Below the pieces are notes generated by a model, which saw nothing but the letters and a program-made list of their open reading frames with translations, did no database searches and was not told the origin of the DNA. Made by a program: the position numbers and the translations under genes. This document shows positions 39,895 through 41,794 of a stretch of DNA of 41,794 bases, one piece after another; positions within the stretch are counted from its first letter, which is position 1, and each line of letters begins with the position of its first letter. The stretch comes from Bacillota bacterium (lineage in GTDB: Bacteria > Bacillota > Clostridia > Christensenellales > CAG-138): NCBI GenBank assembly GCA_016282255.1, contig JAEEKE010000065.1, positions 1-41,794 of the forward strand, written 5' to 3'.

Positions 39895-39928
39895 TGAAAA
39901 CAAAGAGGATCCGGTTTTATCCGGATCC
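39895..39928 (-). terminator. Intrinsic terminator after the DUF1858 gene
   Basis: On the minus strand, GGATCCGG and CCGGATCC form an 8-bp stem with loop ATAAAA, followed by TCTTTGTTTTC. It begins 25 bases after the DUF1858 stop codon. Confidence 0.8.
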
Positions 39929-39952
39929 CCCTGTCTGTTGGCCTTTTAGGAC

Positions 39953-40150
39953 TTACTCCGCGAGCATGGTGTTGATGCGCTCAACGAGCTCGTCGCAGTC
40001 TATGCCGTGGACGGCGCAGGCCTGCTCGAGGGTCTCGCCGCTGGCCATCATGCAGCCGATGCAGTGCATGCCGCTTGCGAGCAGCACGTTCGCGATCTTG
40101 GGGTTGACGTCGAGGATCTCCCCGATAAGCATTTTCTTGTTGATCTCCAT
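39953..40150 (-). CDS. DUF1858 domain protein
   Basis: This 65-residue protein is a complete DUF1858 domain, found alone or beside hybrid-cluster and other redox proteins in anaerobes, of unknown function. It reads MEINKKMLIGEILDVNPKIANVLLASGMHCIGCMMASGETLEQACAVHGIDCDELVERINTMLAE, with the family signature GMHCIGCxxASGETLEQAC that contains a CxxC pair likely to bind a metal or act in redox. The ORF track starts 78 bases too far upstream; ATG 40150 has AAGGAG before it at acceptable spacing. No clear promoter is visible in the 115-base gap to pyrG, so it may be co-transcribed with pyrG. Confidence 0.9.
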   Translation of the reverse strand: MEINKKMLIGEILDVNPKIANVLLASGMHCIGCMMASGETLEQACAVHGIDCDELVERINTMLAE

Positions 40151-40264
40151 TGTATTTGTCTCCTTTTGTTTATTTTTATTGTTTGACGAAGCAGCGTCAT
40201 CCGTAGATATAACTGCTTTCCTTAACAAACGGTTTAATAAAAGCGCCAGCCGATGCAGTATATT

Positions 40265-41794
40265 TTACTCCTCCGCGCGCTTTTTCAGCGCTGCGGCGAC
40301 GAAGCCGCGGAAGATGGGGTGCGCCCTGTCCGGACGGGACTTGAACTCGGGATGGAACTGAACGCCCACGAACCAGGGGTGGTCGGGCAGCTCGATGATC
40401 TCGGCGAGGCCGCGGCGCGGGTTCCAGCCCGCGAACAGCATGCCGGCCGCGCGGAAGTCCTCGAGGAAGTCGTTGTTGAACTCGTAGCGGTGGCGGTGGC
40501 GCTCGTGGATCTCCTTCTCGCCGTAGAGCTCGATGGAGCGGCTGCCCTCCTCAAGCCGGCAGGTGTAGCTGCCCAGGCGCAGCGTGCCGCCGATGCGCTC
40601 GAGGTTGTGGATCTGATCCTCCATCAGCGAAACGACGGGGTGCTTGGTGTGGAAATCCACCTCGGTGGAGTGCGCGTCCTTCCAGCCGAGGACGTGGCGC
40701 GCGAATTCGATGACCGCGATCTGCATGCCGAGGCAGATGCCGAAATAGGGGATGCCGTGCTCGCGGGCGTAGCGCGAGGCGATCATCATGCCCTCGAGGC
40801 CGCGTTCGCCGAAGCCGCCGGGCACGAGTATGCCGTCCAAGTCGGAAAGGATGCTGTCGGAATCGCCCGTCTCAAGATCCTCCGCCGCGATCCATTTGAT
40901 GTTTACGCGGGCATGGTTTGCGATGCCGCTGTGCCTCAGCGCCTCGATGACGGAGAGGTACGCGTCGTGCAGCTCCACGTATTTGCCCACGAGGCCTATG
41001 GTGCATTCGCCGGTCGGGCAGAGGTCCGCGTCGACCATGGCGCGCCATTCGGCGAGGTCGGGCTCGCGCTGCTCGAGGCGCAGCTTCTTGATGACCTGGC
41101 GGCAGAGGCCGTTTTCTTCAAGCATCAGGGGCACCTCGTAGAGTGAGCGCGCGTTGAGGTTTTCGATGACGTTCTCCTCGTCGGTGTTGCAGAAGAGCGC
41201 GATCTTGGCGCGGATGCTGCGGTCGAGCGGGTAGTCGCTGCGGCAGACGATGATGTCGGGCTGGATACCGATGCTCTGCAGCTCCTTGACGGAGTGCTGG
41301 GTCGGCTTGGTCTTGAGCTCGCCCGAGGCGGTGAGGTAGGGCACGAGCGTGACGTGGATGAAGCAGCAGTTATCGCTGCCGAGCGTCGTGCGCAGCTGGC
41401 GGATGGCTTCGAGGAAGGGCTGGGATTCGATGTCGCCCACGGTGCCGCCGATCTCGACGAGCAGGATGTCGGGTTCAAGGGTGGAGGCCGTTCTGCGGAT
41501 GCGCAGCTTGATCTCGTCCGTGATATGGGGTATGACCTGAACGGTGCCGCCGTGATAGCCGCCGTTGCGCTCGCGCTCGATGACGGCGGAATAGATCTGG
41601 CCCGTGGTGGTATTGTTGAGGCGGGTCAGCTCCTCGTTGATAAAGCGCTCGTAGTGGCCGATGTCGAGGTCGGTCTCGGCGCCGTCCTCCGTTACGAACA
41701 CCTCGCCGTGCTGGTAGGGGTTCATCGTGCCGGGATCGACGTTGAGGTAGGGGTCGAGCTTCATGATGGAGATACGGTAGCCCCGGGCTTTTAG
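40265..41794 (-). CDS. pyrG: CTP synthase, 5' end off the window
   Basis: PyrG makes CTP from UTP, ATP and glutamine. The frame is open to the right edge (LKARGYRISI precedes the MKLDPYLNVDPGTMNPYQHGEVFV that the ORF track uses as its start), so only about 30 N-terminal residues, including the P-loop, lie outside the window. Visible parts: the synthase domain (DGAETDLDIGHYERF, VQVIPHITDEIKLRI, EIGGTVGDIESQPFLEAIRQL, KTKPTQHSVKELQSIGIQPDIIVCRSDYPLD), and the class I glutamine amidotransferase domain (GILVPGGFGERGLEGM, the nucleophile motif FGICLGMQ, and the HPE triad in VGVQFHPEFKSRP). The gene looks intact. Confidence 0.97.
   Translation of the reverse strand, partial: LKARGYRISIMKLDPYLNVDPGTMNPYQHGEVFVTEDGAETDLDIGHYERFINEELTRLNNTTTGQIYSAVIERERNGGYHGGTVQVIPHITDEIKLRIRRTASTLEPDILLVEIGGTVGDIESQPFLEAIRQLRTTLGSDNCCFIHVTLVPYLTASGELKTKPTQHSVKELQSIGIQPDIIVCRSDYPLDRSIRAKIALFCNTDEENVIENLNARSLYEVPLMLEENGLCRQVIKKLRLEQREPDLAEWRAMVDADLCPTGECTIGLVGKYVELHDAYLSVIEALRHSGIANHARVNIKWIAAEDLETGDSDSILSDLDGILVPGGFGERGLEGMMIASRYAREHGIPYFGICLGMQIAVIEFARHVLGWKDAHSTEVDFHTKHPVVSLMEDQIHNLERIGGTLRLGSYTCRLEEGSRSIELYGEKEIHERHRHRYEFNNDFLEDFRAAGMLFAGWNPRRGLAEIIELPDHPWFVGVQFHPEFKSRPDRAHPIFRGFVAAALKKRAEE

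Noticed and set aside
1-41794. tRNA, rRNA, insertion sequence, prophage or toxin-antitoxin genes
   Set aside because: I looked for cloverleaf T-arm motifs, transposase or integrase motifs and terminal repeats and saw none; this is by eye, so a short tRNA cannot be absolutely excluded without tRNAscan-SE.

Overview
The window is a GC-rich piece of chromosome from a low-copy, Gram-positive-type anaerobe, most probably an uncultured Clostridia (Bacillota). The evidence is a tetrahydrofolate riboswitch in front of a FolT-type ECF transporter, AddAB instead of RecBCD, Soj/Spo0J-type parAB with canonical parS sites, a tilS-hpt pair, the trmN6-rsmI pair known from Bacillus, a DUF5711/CvpA operon, a DUF1858 protein, and a dockerin-bearing exported protein of the kind seen in gut Clostridia. 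I cannot name a genus. There are no rRNA or tRNA genes, insertion sequences, phage genes or CRISPR arrays that I can see. Almost all coding sequence is intact core-genome sequence.

Layout. 1-1.8 kb (minus): folate cassette, THF riboswitch > folT-like > folC (folC runs off the left edge). 2.0-3.5 kb (plus): LOG-family nucleotide hydrolase, KdpD-type USP domain protein, small acidic protein, ending at a 34-bp palindrome that contains parS and is followed by a T-run. 3.6-14.5 kb (plus): comB, second parS, parA, parB, an rRNA-type methyltransferase, a tandem RluA pseudouridine synthase, mnmG, rsmG, addB, DUF1294; closed by a bidirectional terminator. 14.6-28.1 kb (minus): DUF5711 > cvpA > trmN6 > rsmI behind a lipid kinase, a small membrane protein, a DUF2156-GNAT fusion, greA, a MATE exporter, and DUF362-ferredoxin > addA. 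28.1-28.55 kb: AT-rich divergent intergenic region with two perfect DnaA boxes, inverted repeats and strong promoters, a candidate oriC, directly upstream of dnaN. 28.55-37.6 kb (plus): dnaN, M32 carboxypeptidase, thpR, tilS, hpt, galE, a second lipid kinase, and a lipoprotein with a gluzincin-like HExxH motif. 37.7-41.8 kb (minus): a secreted caspase-like dockerin protein, a DUF1858 protein, and pyrG (its 5' end lies beyond the right edge).

How it fits together. parAB, two parS sites, mnmG-rsmG, and dnaN with DnaA boxes are all classic origin-proximal features of Bacillota, but the order is rearranged: dnaN lacks dnaA and recF next to it, and addA and addB are about 9 kb apart on opposite strands. 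Genes diverge at 28.1-28.5 kb (minus to the left as far as 14.6 kb, plus to the right as far as 37.6 kb), which fits bidirectional replication from that point. RNA modification and processing is heavily represented (mnmG, rsmG, rsmI, trmN6, two RluA domains, a further methyltransferase, tilS, thpR). The most unusual items are the candidate origin and the DnaA-box-rich, AT-rich linker inside addA, the parS/terminator palindrome, two uncommon domain fusions, and the two exported putative peptidases that lie tail to tail.
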